This document shows, one piece after another, positions 46,421 through 57,870 of a stretch of 64,000 bases of DNA. Origin of the DNA: Diplolepis rosae (taxonomy: Eukaryota; Arthropoda; Insecta; Hymenoptera; Diplolepididae). The translations under genes and the position numbers were made by a program. The DNA is taken from the NCBI GenBank assembly GCA_030998225.1, contig JAPYXD010000753.1:1364001-1428000 (forward strand), given 5' to 3'. The notes below the pieces were generated by a model. That model did not search any database, was not told the DNA's origin, and saw nothing but the letters and a program-made list of their open reading frames with translations. Position 1 is the stretch's first letter. Each line of letters begins with the position of its first letter.

Positions 46421-46499
46421 AAGTCTGTCCAACTCAATAGTAGCTTATAAACGAGAATAACTGAGAGGCTTTGGGCGTAAGGAATGCGTTAAGTTATTT

Positions 46500-47070
46500 A
46501 TACATAGGTAGGTTAGAGGGTTCGAATCCAAAAGCGATTATGAAATTTTTAATTCAAGCGTACGATTACAAACAATGTAGCATTGTGTAACCTAAATATC
46601 TGAACATAAAAATGATATTATTATAATAATAATTATTCTCCATGCTTCCATTGAAACCTCTCCCCACTTCTCAGCACCATACCCACCTCTTTCTTTCATT
46701 TGTTTTGCATGCTTTGAAAAAATTTAATATAGAGGATTCCAGATTCTCGTAGGTTTTATAACAGATAGTAGAACATATAATCCATTTATTCAAACACAAA
46801 TATTAACTTTGCCGCTTAAAAACCACTGTATTAATTCCTGATACGTAAACCTTGCTTTAAAAAGTTTTTTTTGGTAAGCTGATATATGACGAGGACTTCT
46901 TTTTGGCAGAAAATAAAAAAAATGTTCACCCTTGTTGATTGATGGTTTCAAAGAGTTTTTCTTTAGAGTAAATCATAAAAATGAATTATATTTAGTATAA
47001 TATCTTTTCAAAATGAGGCAAACATGGCTTAGGTATCGGAGATTAATAAAGTAGTTTTCAAGGGGCAAAG
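46500..47070. repeat. Interspersed repeat A copy with an inverted second half
   Basis: Begins with a perfect B box GGTTCGAATCC (46519), followed by the usual order to ACCACTGTATTAATTCCTGA. From 46965 the end region (GAGTAAATCATAAAAATGAA) recurs in the opposite orientation. Confidence 0.6.
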
Positions 47071-47390
47071 TGTTTTTTCATACAAATTAAACACATTTTT
47101 TTGAATAGAAGCTGAAGGTATGTGTGATGTAGCGTTGTCATGGTGAAAAATTACACCTTCGCGATTGACCAATTCTGACCGTTTTTATTTGATCGCTGCT
47201 TTCAATTTCTTCAGCTAATGACAGTAGACATCCAAATTAATCGTTTGGTTCCTTGGAACAGCTAAAAAAATACCACATCTTTCCAATCCTACCAAACAGG
47301 CAGCATAATCATTTTTTGCTGCAATTCACCTTCGATGTTGTTTGTTGCGGTTCATAGCAAATACTAACAAATACTAGAAGGAAAAAATCA
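47070..47390 (-). pseudogene. Mariner relic
   Basis: The minus strand has fragments of the same family as 16880-17565 (DWKDVVFF, GTKRLI, MSTVIS), broken by stops. Confidence 0.6.
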
Positions 47391-48279
47391 TGACATTGAC
47401 AGAAGCCATTCAATAAAATGGTCAAAGACGTCTATATGTGAAATCGGCGATTATTCCTGGGATAAAACAATACTTGATCATGCATGCATGATTATACATG
47501 CGTCTTACTCATTCTAACTATGTACATACATCTGCTCCAAGTAATGAAACATACCTCCTTAAACGCTAACGTTTCTGATTTTGGAATTAGAATTCTTAAC
47601 ATCACTTCGCTCTCGTTTCATAATCGGTTCGTACTCATTCTTCTTCGAGTTTAACTTATAAACTATTTACCTTCAGTTTTTCCAGAGTTTGAGAGACATA
47701 CTTTTCGCCCCACATTAGGACAAACAGTCGATTTTTGAAATAGAAAGTGTAGCGAGGGCAAGGACTTTGACTTAGGTAATCTGCAAAGTTGCATTTGAAT
47801 AAATAATATACGCCTGGCATTTCATAATTAGATTTAAACAATTATTCAAGTGCATTAATAACAGAAAAATATTTTTTTATGTATCTCCGGCGCGCAAACT
47901 CGTTTTACGCTACAGTTGAGAGTAGCGTAATGTTGTGAATTACAATACAGAGGAATGTAATGTTAAAGTTGAACTGCGCATGCGCCTATTACGATACAGC
48001 AGAGCGTAATCTACTTATTATTCTTCTTCTTCGTACAGCGTTGGCATCGTACTGACAAAGTCTCGTAAATTTGAACTGCGCATGCGTCTATTACAATCCG
48101 CTACTACTACACAAGATCGAGAACCAATACACCGCCCGCGGAACCGCCTTTCGGCTTTAAACTTCGCGGGCAGTTGGTTCCAGATTAAAGTCGCGTACGA
48201 CTCTTCCGTCGTCCGTTTGCCCAGGACTCCCATCCACGAGCACACGCCCGTTAGGCAGGCCGGCTAGCCGCGCCTACCA

Positions 48280-48470
48280 GGGGAGGAATAAGAAGATTCC
48301 TCCCCCGGCCGGCGCGGACAGCCAAGTCCGCCCAAGACGCAGGTCCGCGGGTGCAGGCCCCGATGCGATTTCTATTGGCCCCCGTTGCTGCCGCGCTCTG
48401 CACGCCCATCGAGCTCCCTCGTCTTCATCATCACCTCGACTATGCCTTGGCTTCGATCTCCTGCGAGCAT
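48280..48470 (-). mobile_element. 3' end of an R1-type retrotransposon
   Basis: A GC-rich island whose minus-strand reading VMMKTRELDGRAERGSNGGQ parallels VMKTRGLDRRREQNNGEG at 56 kb, both at the C-terminus of the ORF2 protein. A hairpin-rich 3' UTR (GGGGAGGAATAAGAAGATTC) follows. GC-rich sequence continues to about 48020 without a recognised gene. Confidence 0.6.
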
Positions 48471-48889
48471 TGTCGCTCGTCGCGTAATAACCCTCATTAT
48501 GCGCCTAGGCACATAATATACAATTACAGACCGTAATAGATTATTTGGAAGTGATAGAATGTCAATAAATCGAACATGTATTAGACCAAATAAAGAATTG
48601 GTTATTTCATAAAATTTAAGCATTGTTTTCGTTCCAGGTAATATTTTTTCAACATTCAACATGACGGGCATTGCGATAAACTTTACATTATGTTCTAATA
48701 TGCGTTAATGACTGGAAAAATACATAATGTGTAGGTTAAAAAAATCAGTCAGCATTTTAATAATTCAAAATCAATTCATTTATTGAAATCATCATGAAGA
48801 ATTTATATAATAATATGCAGTTGAGTGATAGGTATGCAAAAAAATACAAATCAAAAAGTGGAATAAATTTGAATTGCCTAATACTATGC

Positions 48890-49006
48890 CACTGAGAGAA
48901 CAATTTGTTGTAATGAAACAAACATATTTTTGATATGCGGCGAAAAAAATGATTTGTTTGATGCGAACAAATTTTATTCAATCGGAAACACAATATTCTC
49001 TCAGTG
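48890..49006. mobile_element. MITE in the 3' UTR of gene 4
   Basis: Internally deleted 117-bp version with both termini (CACTGAGAGAACAATTTG and ATTCTCTCAGTG), behind the gene 4 stop. Confidence 0.7.
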
Positions 49007-49015
49007 TATTACCAC

Positions 49016-52000
49016 TTAAAATCGGTTATTCACTGTGAAATTTGGATCTCCTTTTCTTGGTGATAGATGTTTGAGAATATTGCTTATTTCGGATAGACTG
49101 GCCGCGTTTAGATATTTAGAGACTTTAGTTTCTTCATCAAACTCTTCAATGAGGATTCCTATCAGTTCATCATAAAAGAATAGAAAATCACCTTTTTTTT
49201 CCTGAAAAGTCACAAGATTTCAAATTTGAGCTTTATCTTGAAAAATACAGGGCGGGCCATCTAACATTTGGAATTTAAATCGGCTATAAAAATTAACTTA
49301 TGGATATTTTTTTAAAAGTATGGTTTTATTAGAAAGATTGAACCTTTCCATTTAAGGTAGTTGTTGCGCCAAAAATCAGTCTCTGGAAAAAGAAGTTTTT
49401 CTATGATTTCAAGACTGGTAATTATATCATCAGCCATGTCATATGTGAGGAAAGACACTCTTTTCGATGAAAAAAATTTAAAAATTATGAAAAATAATAT
49501 TTTAATAATGTTTTTTGTAATAGGATATTTCCTTATTATCGCTCCATACCAAATTTTCAAAAATGGTGCGATTCTGATAAATCATGAATCATTTTTTTAG
49601 GAAAAGGATTCTCTACAGCTTTACCGTTTCCGATTTTTGAAAATAAATTCTTTAATGGTTGAAATCATTAAAAAACAATTTTACAAAACGAAATTTTTAT
49701 AAAAAAATTGCTGAATTTGATAATAATTGATTCATTTTCAAAAATCGGAAACGGAAAAGTTGTAGAAAATCCTTTTCCTAAAAAAATGATTCATGATTTA
49801 TCAGAATCGCACCATTTTTGAAAATTTGGTATGGAGTGATAATAAGGAAATATCCTATTACAAAAAATATTATTAAAATATTATTTTTCGTAATTTTTAA
49901 ATTTTTTCTATTAAAAAGAGTGTCTTTCCTTACATATGACACGGCTGATGATATAATTACCAGTCTTGAAATCATAGAAAAACTTCTTTTTCCAGAGACT
50001 GATTTTTGGCGCGACAACTACCTTAAGAAAAGTTTGGTGCGGATTTGGGTGCGGTAGCATAATTGGGCCATTTTTCTTCGAAAATGAGCAAGGAGGTGCT
50101 GTTACTGTCCATAGCGAGCGCTACCTTACCATGCTCGACGAATTTTTGTTTCCAAAAATTGAAGAGGATGACATGGACGAAATTTGGTTTTAATAGGACG
50201 GGCCCACATGCCATACAGCCAACATAACAATCGATCTTTTGCGCACCGTTTTCGGAAATCGAATAATCAGCCGAAATTCTGATGTCAATTGGCCGCCTCG
50301 GAGCTGTGATTTGACCCCATTGGACTATTTTTTGTGGATAGACGTTAAGGATAAGTGTTACGCTAACCATCCAGAGACGATTGAGGTCTTGAAACACGAA
50401 ATCGAAGTTGTCATTCATGGGATTGAAGCCCAAACAATCGAAAATGTTCTGAAAAATTGGCAAAGTTCAATCTTTCTAATAAAACCACACTTTCGAAAAA
50501 ATATCCATAAGTTTTTTTTTATAGCCGATTCAAATTCCAAATGTTAGATACAAATTGATTGACCTTCTGAATTTATTTTTGATAATAGTACGGGGAACCG
50601 ATCGAGAACTAGTCAGTTTGTTAACTAACAAAAGCGTATCCAGTTCAAGTCAGATCCCAAATAGCACCTACACGGAGAGAAGTTTAGTAGAACCGTTGGA
50701 CTAGCGGTGGGAAAGCCGCTCCTCTTTGGTTTAGTGTGACTTCTACACGGAAAAAATATGTCCAGTAAAAAGTGTAGAACTTAGTCTGGGAATCTTGGAC
50801 GGGTACCAAAATGTTGTAAAAATTGAAAACCTCCTTCTTTGAATATTTACAAGATATTTCAATACTAAGTGCAAGAAAGAACTACATAAAGTCCTAGACT
50901 ATCTAGGAAATTTCGATAAAGCAAAAAAAATTTGGAGTCTGTAAAATGTCTAAGACAGTCTGGGAAAAAGTGTAGAGATAGCGTGTACAATTTCCAAGAC
51001 AGTATGGGAAAATATGAAGGGTTCTAAAGCAAAATAAAAAAAGAGAAGCAGACATCAGATTTGTAGTGTTTTGTTTACAAATTCACACTACTAATACACG
51101 AGAAACGTATTCTTCACTTATCTAATACACACAAATCTTATTCTATAACCTAACTTAATACATAATACATACAACGCAATTCACTAACACGGTAACACGC
51201 AGAATATCGCACGCTGAGTATATCGGTCGAAATGGTCCTTATATAGTAGCTAGTCAAATTCTCAACGCTTGTGAGAAACGTCCAGTGCCGGGTATCTAAA
51301 AATTTTTGATGAAATAGAGAAATTTTTATATGACATTTTTTATGAAATAGAGATAAACTAACCTCTCTTAGTGAGATATTAATTACATTAATACTTTCTT
51401 CACAAACATGTAAAATAAAGAAATAGGTTGATGTTAATAGATTAAGTTTTGAAACTCACTAAAATTTAATGTAAAATGAAGGTGTTAGGTAACTATTTTA
51501 GTACAAAAGTTGGTACTTACGAAATACACTTCTAATACTTTATCCTTTATCTCCTTTATATAAAATAAGATCACTTATTCACTTTACTTCGCACTACCAG
51601 CTGATGCCCTGATGGTCAACTGCGCATATCGAGGCGCAGATTATTTTCCTAGACTGTCCAGAACTTTTTGTAATACCAGCTCGCTATTTTTTACTTTAGG
51701 GACTTTTCATATTCTTTCGAACCGAATTAGAAACATTCACAACTTTTTTACAATTCGTCGTGAACTGAATTTGGCTTCTTACTTAAATTTTGTGTAGTAA
51801 ATACAAAACTATTTTTCCTAGACTCTTATTGAAAATTTTCAAGACTCATTTGCATTTAGTACTGAAAAGTTTGAAATATTTTATTAAAAGTCATTCAAGA
51901 TCTCCAACATTTTGCTACCCGTCCAAAACTCCTGGACTAATTCTACACTTTTTACTGGACATATTTTTTCCGTGTACTCTAAAATTGGGGCAATTGTTAC

Positions 52001-55000
52001 CCCAAACTGACGACAAAGCTTGCAAGAGAAAGGCTGGCACAAGTATTTCGCGTAACGGCTCGCCTAGTTTGGGGTAATGGTTCCCTCAAATTGGCAGAGC
52101 TGTTCGACCAAACAGAGGTCGCGCAGCTCTCCGTCAGTTCTACGTGTTGGGCGAGCGGATCCACTGAACTTTTCTCCGTGTAGACGTGGCTTTAACTCGA
52201 TAACACTTACATAGAGTCTTTGATAGTCTCTTTCTACAATGATAATCCCATCAATTATATTGTCAATCTTACAAAGTCCTATGTGTGGTTCTGGCTGGAA
52301 AAAATATTAGATATATTTGTAATATTATTGGTGCGCAAATATACAAATTCTAGCAACTGTATGCAAAACTACTCTTATTTTCTCAAAGAAGTACTTGATT
52401 GAGAAATATTTTCCTGCCCAAAAACAATACTTTATGAATAGAAGCAGAAAATAGAATACCTCAATTATGAAAAGTTCAAATTAAGGAAAAGTTATGAAGA
52501 CACATTACTCAGATTCATTTGACGCCAATGATTCTTAATTGACCGTCAAAGCAAAGTCAATGATACTTTTTAATGCATAAAAGCGGAATAAAAAATTTAT
52601 TTAAAATGTTGATTTTCTTTAATAAGCTGCAATCAGCTGCTTTTTGCGTAGGTAAAACTTAGTATTCATTAGTAATTACTTTTATATGATGTAGCTGAAA
52701 ATCAAACTCATATTGTGAGTATTGATAATAGTGATTGCAATGTAATTTTTCTTCGTTATAGTTAATTGGTATATGTTTAACAGTTTCCAGGTCTAGTTTT
52801 CTTCTAGGTTCAATGCTCTCCACTATCTGCAAGGGAATTTAACTTTTATTGAATTATATCTGTATGTACAAATATACCACAACTTTCAGTTGTTACAATA
52901 AGAAATAAACTGCAACTGATTCAATGCTTCAAATTTCATAACAAATATATAAAACAATTTTATAAATTTGAAATTTTATTCTATTATGTAATCTATAACA
53001 CAGAAAGCATGTAGAAAAAATAGGTGTTATCTTCACTCGGACTCTAGTGTAAAATGACTATTTCTCAGTCTAGAACTTTAGTAAAGATAACATTAAGTTC
53101 TATGTACACTGAGAAAAATGTTTGGTTTTCCCATCTAATTTATTGGTTTTGTTACAAACGCGAGTTGCTTGCGCCTCTGAGTCCAACAAATTACAATCAT
53201 TCTATTTAATAAAATTGATTATTTCTCACCAGTAGTAAAGCAATGTCATTTTCTATCTTCTTCAGTATTGTACTGGCTCTCAGCTCCTTATCACGAATAT
53301 ATATTATGGGCTCTACATTATTTCCTATAATACTCTTATGGACAAGGACGGTTGCAGCACGCATGCAGACGCCCATACCGACAATTTTAGTGCCTTCCAG
53401 AATGTAAACTATAGATTGCAGAGCTGTACCAAACTTATCCTCCGGTACATACTCGTAACCCTTTGCAGTTAATTGACTAAGTAATGTCGAATTCACCTCT
53501 GCTGAAGACACATTCAATCAAATTGAGTTGGCAATAAAAACGGAACTCTGTTGATAAAATCTTTTTTAAAGATATTAAAACTTTGTGATGTGAAGTGGAA
53601 ATAAAGTTAGTGAAAGAACTCTCTGAATTTCGATCAGCTGTTTTTTAAAAATTTTAATCCTCTGACAGTAAAAGTAATATCTCTACCGAAAATCCTCTTT
53701 CCATGCGTCATTTAAATAATGTCAAAAAGAGGCTTCCCAGCAACACTCTTAACTTAAATTGAATATTAATTTAAATTCGACACGGAGGAAAATAGATGAT
53801 CGTCGGTAGTATTTAACGATTACAGCTAATTGCATTTGACAGTGAAATATATGACATCCATCTCGGATATCCGGACGTAGCATTTGAAGACATGTAAAAG
53901 GTGATATTATCTGGATATAAGGTATTACATTTAAGTATCCAAAATTGATTATTATATAGTCTTTTTATATTGTACATGAAGTGACTAATCTATCAATAAT
54001 GCAAGTAATATGAAATATTAGAATATTGTATAATATTTCAATATAATAATGATAGTTAGTAATAATATTAATATTTGGTTTCACATAAAGATTTTGAGAT
54101 AGGCTTCTCACCAAAAACTGAAATTAAGATTTACGCTCAAAAGTCAAACATTCTACATTCTACAGTGAGAGAAATCTACATAGAGATTGTAACCAATACG
54201 TTCCAACTAATTGTTTTAAGTGAAAGCAATTAAAAATTTGATTAGTTGGAATTTAGTAATTAAAATTATTAAATAAATTTCTTTCAGTGTATGTTAGCAT
54301 ATTTTGCTTTTGGAATATTTATAAATTAATTTCAAATTAATTAGTTGAGTTTGAAATTTTCAACTAATTAATTTGAAATCATTTACAGCCGCAAGGCTGA
54401 GCCACTAGGCGATATAAGGAGATCTTCCTGTGGAGAAAGAGATGTCGGACGCCTGTGTAGCTCAGTGGTTAGAGCAGTCGACCGGCAATCGAAAGACCTG
54501 GGCTCGAATCCCAGCGCAGTCGAAAGCGTCATTTTTTCCACAGAAAGATTTTCAAATTCTTTAAATATTGAATTTATTTGCATTATTTGCGATATAAGAG
54601 TTTGAAATTGTCTACGAGGACACCTGTCGACAACGTATCCTATCTGATACGCGACTAGTGATCCTCCGATAATGTAGGCAGTGACAAAAATTTCAAACTC
54701 AACTAATTAATTTGAAATCATTTACAGCCGCAAGGCTGAGCCACTAGGCGATATAAGGAGATCTTCCTGTGGAGAAAGAGATGTCGGACGCCTGTGTAGC
54801 TCAGTGGTTAGAGCAGTCGACCGGCAATCGAAAGACCTGGGCTCGAATCCCAGCGCAGTCGAAAGCGTCATTTTTTCCACAGAAAGATTTTCAAATTCTT
54901 TAAATATTTATAAATTAATATCTGGCAAAAGGAAATGAGGTATAATAATTTTTATTGGAAAACAATTGAATCTTGAATAATTGAAATAGTAATTACCTTC

Positions 55001-55054
55001 AGAGTAAGCAGTGGATAAAAATGAAGAAAGTATTATAGCAGTTACAAGTTTCAT
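49016..55054 (-). CDS. Gene 4, intact five-exon secreted serine protease homolog-like protein
   Basis: Exons (minus): E1 55054-54997, E2 53501-53230, E3 52826-52680 (147 bp, one codon longer than in the sisters), E4 52294-52211, E5 49201-49016. Splice sites and phases match the other copies. The product is 248 aa with signal peptide MKLVTAIILSSFLSTAYSE. E2 keeps ENDIALLL, and the His57 region is VLVHKSI. The GDSGGPL position is EKKGDFLF, more degraded than in gene 5. Exon 2 differs from that of gene 5 by only two bases, yet exons 4 and 5 differ strongly. Intron 4 contains two large insertions (49252-50549 and 50671-52180), and intron 1 contains a dimeric tRNA-derived SINE. AATAAA lies downstream (48779-48784, minus). 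Family assignment is inferred from spacing and motifs. Confidence 0.74.
49252..50549 (+). mobile_element. DUF4817-type transposon with long inverted ends
   Basis: Ends of about 85 bp are inverted repeats (ATCTAACATTTGGAATTTAA at 49259 and complement at 50549), flanked by ATACA. The plus strand near 50200-50460 reads ANITIDLLRTVFGNRIIS, VNWPPRSCDLTPLDYFLW and HPETIEVLKHEI, the C-terminal part of a mariner-related transposase. The 5' half is replaced by a TTAA-flanked foldback. In intron 4 of gene 4. Confidence 0.75.
49356..50022. mobile_element. TTAA-flanked foldback element
   Basis: 667-bp palindrome between TTAA (49352-49355) and TTAA (50023-50026). Ends GGTAGTTGTTGCGCCAAAAA and complement. 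The arms of about 330 bp are nearly identical. The terminal GGTAGT matches the TTAA element at 6150, suggesting one family. Confidence 0.85.
50671..52180. mobile_element. CACGG-terminated element (outer of a nested pair)
   Basis: Ends CACGGAGAGAAGTTTAGT and complement ending TTTTCTCCGTG, each next to TA. Removing it with one TA restores the array sequence ACCTAGACGTG seen in other copies. It holds the inner element at 50746-51974 and a short hairpin around GGGGCAATTGTTACCCC. Confidence 0.8.
50746..51974. mobile_element. CACGG-terminated element (inner)
   Basis: Ends CACGGAAAAAATATGTCCAG and complement, with an inverted stretch of more than 50 bp, flanked by TA on both sides. 1229 bp without a recognised transposase. 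Confidence 0.82.
54451..54521 (+). tRNA. tRNA-Ala(GGC)-like SINE head, copy 1
   Basis: Folds as a cloverleaf: acceptor GCCTGTG/CGCAGTC (one mismatch, one G-T), D arm GCTC/GAGC, anticodon loop CCGGCAA (anticodon GGC), T arm CTGGG/CCCAG with loop CTCGAAT. Being inside a duplicated retroposon it is probably not a working tRNA gene. Confidence 0.4.
54790..54860 (+). tRNA. tRNA-Ala(GGC)-like SINE head, copy 2
   Basis: Identical to copy 1, 339 bp downstream, in the second half of the dimeric SINE. The same cloverleaf and the same doubt apply. Confidence 0.4.
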
Positions 55055-55102
55055 TTTTTTAACTTACAGAAAACTCAATGTGATCAATTTGGGTTACAGT
55101 TG

Positions 55103-55110
55103 TATTTATA
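55103..55110 (-). promoter_or_regulatory. TATA box of gene 4
   Basis: TATAAATA on the minus strand, 48 bp before the ATG of gene 4, context CCTATAAATACAACTG. Confidence 0.7.
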
Positions 55111-55167
55111 GGGCTCAGTCCTTACGTAATTATTTGCTGAACATATTGCGTTGTACATACTCGATTA

Positions 55168-55540
55168 CACAGCGTGCCTCAAAAATAACCGAACGTTTTG
55201 GATATAGAATAAGATACACATTATATTATCTTTGAAAGTTATTATTTATTCAAAATAGGTTCCATTTGACTCAAAACAACGTTTGGAACGATCAACCAAT
55301 TTATCCATAGACTTTTTAAACTCGGTTTTTGGGATGTTCTTTAGCACCTGTGTCACTGCTGATTGAATGGTTGGAACGTCATCGTAAAAAGCTCCTTTCC
55401 TTGCAGTTTTTAGTTTTGGGAACAGAAAATAGTCACGGCCATTTTTAAATCGTGTAAACCACGTATAAACTTGAGTACGACTCATACAATCATCACAATA
55501 AACTTTTTGCATCCATTCATATGTCAATTTTATTATGCAC
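55168..55540 (-). pseudogene. Short mariner with large internal deletion
   Basis: One terminus is visible (CAGCGTGCCTCAAAAATAAC). The minus-strand frame joins an HTH piece (CMSRTQVYTWFTRFKNGR) directly to the C-terminus (DYFLFPKLKTARKGAFYDD, MDKLVDRSKRCFESNGTYFE). The first two catalytic Asp segments are missing. It replaces part of the gene 4 5' flank. Confidence 0.75.
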
Positions 55541-56059
55541 AAATAAATTTTCTTATCATTAATTACAATCGTTTTCACAGGTGAAAAACGGTTAATGAAT
55601 ATTTAAGATTGATTTGGGTTTTTGATTTATGTATATAGTAGTGACAGTAATTGTTAAAAAATACGATATTAGTTATTTCAGTATTTGTTTATAATGATAG
55701 GCTGTACTTGAGAAAGCTTATAACACAATCTTATTCTACATAAAGTCAAACAATTGAAAAAGTGAGCTCATGTTGAAATTATGTTTTATATGATTTTGAA
55801 GCGGAAAATAGTAAAATCGATTAAATCAATCTGTAAAATCTTTTTCATTTAAATTCCCCATAAATCATCCTAGTCTGCAAAGTTTCATTTGAATAAAGTA
55901 TATACTCCACACATTTCATAGTTAGTTTTAAACAATCATTCAAATGCAGTGATAACAAAAAAAAATTTCTTTACAGACCCTAATATATTACTCGGAGCTG
56001 ATAAAAATTTCAATAAATTGACAATGTATTAAACCGAAAAAAGATCTGATTATTTTATT

Positions 56060-57140
56060 AAATTCAAGCGCAACCGGGGGTGTGAATCCCGATGCGATTT
56101 CTACTAGCCCTCCCCATTGTTTTGTTCCCGACGTCTATCGAGCCCTCTCGTTTTCATCACAAGAGTGACGAATGACTCGATGAGCGTCCAGAACCACTCG
56201 GACTGGAGCATGAGAGGGACCATCGTGTCAGGAGTAACCTCGTCGCCCACTGCCTGACCGAGGGCCTCCCTTGCCACACCCCATTTTTCGCAGACGAAGA
56301 GAGCGTGCTCCGCATTATCCACAGGGGAATCGCAGTAGTAACACGTCTCCTTGACTCTCTTCTTGAAGCGCCTCAGGTATGCGTTGAAACAGCCATGGCC
56401 TGTGAGCGCTTACGCCAAGTAAAATCCGACCTCCCCGTGCTTTCTATTTGGCCAGGTGGTGAGCTCCGGTATCAGACGGTTGTTCCATCTCCCGGTCCGT
56501 TCTCCATGCCATCTCTCGATGAGTCTGTGCCTTCCATCCTTGCGGATAGCATCCTTCATGTTCTCCGAGAACGATCCTCGGGTATTGAAAAGATCTCCTG
56601 TCCGTGACCAGCAAAGCGTCGCTCTTTTCAGGGGCCATTCAGGGGCTATCCAACCAACGTTTTGCCCGCCATAGACTTTCATTTATCCTCAGCTCAAGGA
56701 TTCTGACGTCTTCAGCGGCACACGTGATAAGTGCGTCATCCGTGAAGCCGCTGATGCTCGATCCAGCAGGTAGTTCCGAGGGCAGAAAATTGTCATACAT
56801 GACGTTTCAAACAAGTGGCCCTACCCACACCCCTGAATAGTGCCAATTTTCGCCCTCATATATCACCCATCTGTTGCTTAGATAATCATCCGCAACAGGT
56901 AGTTTGGAATCTTCTTCCCACCATCGCCTCGATGCGGATCTTCCGGTTCGCGGTATTGAGCGCATTGCCTATGTCAATGCTGATCAACGCGCAGAATCCC
57001 TAACGCCTGCCAGTTTCTCTTCGTGCGTTTGTGGCCATGTCTACCACAGCTTGGATGGCGTTCACAGTGGACCTGCCTTTCCTGAACCCGAACTAGTTCT
57101 CCGAAAGACCGTTCTCCCTGACCAAGAGACTGAAGTCATA
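56060..57140 (-). pseudogene. R1-type non-LTR reverse transcriptase, C-terminal half, degenerate
   Basis: The minus strand begins near 57090 with FGFRKGRSTVNAIQAVVDMA and CALISIDIGNALNTANRKI (RT motif A region, with stops between). It continues through RILELRINESLWRAKRWLDS, ELTTWPNRKHGEVGFYLAQA, CYYCDSPVDNAEHALFVCEK (the CCHC-like finger after the RT) and ends VMKTRGLDRRREQNNGEG near 56104. Multiple stops and shifts. Upstream ORF1 and endonuclease are absent, a usual 5' truncation. Confidence 0.75.
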
Positions 57141-57179
57141 GAATTCATATTCTGGTATTTAATATTTGTGTATGTGAAT

Positions 57180-57585
57180 CAACTGAAACCTCCCTTTTCT
57201 CAGTGCCAAAGCCCCCCTCTATCTTCCTCTTGCTTTGCACGCGTTAGAAAAAGACACCACAATTCATAACCCGGAGACGTCCCTTCTGAAGGTCAAAGTT
57301 TTTGGTGGAGTGAGTGATTTTTCATATAGTGGTTTTCAGATTCACATATTCTTTTTTTACCTTCGCAAAATTTAATATAGTGACTTTAAAATTCTCGTAG
57401 GTTTTACAATAGTTAGTAGAACATATATTCCATTTATTCATACGAAAATATTAACTTCGCCGCTTGAAACCACAATATTAATTTCTGATACGTAAAACCT
57501 GTTTCCCTCATTTTGAAACGATATTATACCAAAATACAATTCATTTTTATGATTTACTCAAACGGAAAGTCTCTCAGTGTGGGTG
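57180..57585. repeat. Interspersed repeat A copy
   Basis: Same order as at 20.7 kb: TTTGCACGCGTTAGAAAAAG, TTTTTCATATAGTGGTTTTC, CGAAAATATTAACTTCGCCG, and the end AAAGTCTCTCAGTG. It lies next to the distal end of the gene 5 3' UTR. Confidence 0.65.
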
Positions 57586-57646
57586 ATAAGTATGTAAAAA
57601 TATACAAATCAGAAAATGGAGTAAATTTGAATTGCACAATATTATG

Positions 57647-57863
57647 TACAGTTTGTTCTAATAAAAAAAACATATCTCTGATATAAGGCCAATCCAACGA
57701 TTTATTTGATATGAACCGAGTTTATATAACCTGAAAAATTCATGTTAAATTTCAAGAAAAGGATTTCTTTCCAATAAACAAAGTTTGATTAATAAAAATT
57801 TATTGTTTGGCCATATATTAAAGATATGTTATCTTGTATTAAGCATAATGTTCTCTCACTGTG
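57647..57863. mobile_element. MITE in the 3' UTR of gene 5, one end eroded
   Basis: The inner sequence and the gene-proximal end (TTCTCTCACTG) match the other copies. The distal CACTGAGAGAA terminus is lost. Confidence 0.6.
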
Positions 57864-57870
57864 GTACCAC

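Larger units (their letters stand above)
54331..54902. mobile_element. Dimeric tRNA-derived SINE
   Basis: Flanked by a 17-bp target duplication AATATTTATAAATTAAT (54314-54330 and 54903-54919) that matches the empty site in other units. Inside, a segment of about 195 bp with a tRNA-like head is repeated with a 339-bp period (first tRNA-like start 54451, second 54790). A 17-bp inverted repeat (54331-54347 with 54361-54377) opens it. In intron 1 of gene 4. Confidence 0.85.

Noticed and set aside
48018..48536. Frames in the GC-rich island
   Set aside because: Apart from the R1-like C-terminal tail they show no domain. The region looks like retrotransposon 3' sequence.
54451..54860. Two functional tRNA genes
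   Set aside because: They are identical parts of one retroposed dimer with a target duplication, and have acceptor and anticodon stem mismatches. They are better read as SINE heads.
56305..57269. Plus-strand frames of 62-121 codons
   Set aside because: They are antisense to the degenerate R1-type reverse transcriptase, whose motifs are on the minus strand.
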